Below are positions 6,495-6,501 of a DNA stretch of 6,501 bases, one piece after another; the stretch's first letter is position 1, and each line of letters begins with the position of its first letter. The stretch is from Actinomycetes bacterium (GTDB taxonomy: Bacteria > Actinomycetota > Acidimicrobiia > Acidimicrobiales > Microtrichaceae): contig JAEZAI010000435.1 of NCBI GenBank assembly GCA_023427825.1, positions 1 to 6,501 on the forward strand, given 5' to 3'. The notes beneath the pieces were generated by a model. The model ran no database searches and had not been told where the DNA came from. It was given only the letters and a program-made list of their open reading frames with translations. The position numbers and the translations under genes are program-made.

Positions 6495-6501
6495 ACCGCA
6501 C
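6491..6501 (+). CDS. Probable start of a downstream gene (truncated by window edge)
   Basis: An ATG at 6491-6493 overlaps the GH65 TGA as ATGA, and three codons (Met-Asn-Arg) plus two bases remain. The overlap matches the two other coupled junctions in the window. The only upstream purine stretch is GGGTGG directly before the ATG, a poor ribosome site. The product is unknown. By family habit a HAD-type beta-phosphoglucomutase would be a reasonable guess, but nothing in these bases shows it. Confidence 0.35.

Overview
The window is very GC-rich (roughly 70% or more, third codon positions almost all G or C) with tightly packed genes, all on the + strand. The protein styles match Actinomycetota: a family IV 'DYRLAPDHPFPA' esterase, an AcnA-type aconitase with the SFPASDP linker motif I remember from mycobacterial aconitase, and a GH65 enzyme of mycobacterial style. 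A deep lineage such as Acidimicrobiia is possible, but this cannot be settled from the sequence.

Layout. (1) Positions 5-895 hold an alpha/beta-hydrolase (HSL/family IV esterase-like) whose frame is still open at the left edge. (2) Its last codons and stop form the first unit of a five-copy, 18-nt tandem repeat (883-982). Two hairpin-forming inverted repeats follow (1006-1027 and 1035-1055). (3) A 47-codon small ORF (1079-1222) with a strong Shine-Dalgarno site ends in an ATGA overlap with the next gene. (4) Positions 1219-4113 encode a full-length but divergent aconitase with all three iron-sulfur cysteines. It has an odd palindromic, repeat-bounded segment in a domain linker. (5) Positions 4110-6494 encode a complete GH65 glycoside phosphorylase/hydrolase that overlaps the aconitase by GTGA. 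(6) A further start codon at 6491 overlaps the GH65 stop (ATGA), so another gene probably begins at the right edge.

The small ORF, aconitase, GH65 and presumed next gene look like one translationally coupled operon: each junction is a 4-nt stop/start overlap. Joining a TCA-cycle enzyme to an alpha-glucoside (trehalose/maltose/kojibiose-type) enzyme is not an obvious pathway pairing. The hydrolase is separated by 183 bases of repeats and hairpins and is probably a separate unit.

The core enzymes belong to known families. The parts most worth a second look are the small coupled ORF before aconitase, the tandem array fused to the hydrolase stop codon (it carries CCTCCT, complementary to a Shine-Dalgarno core), and the palindromic insertion-like segment in the aconitase.
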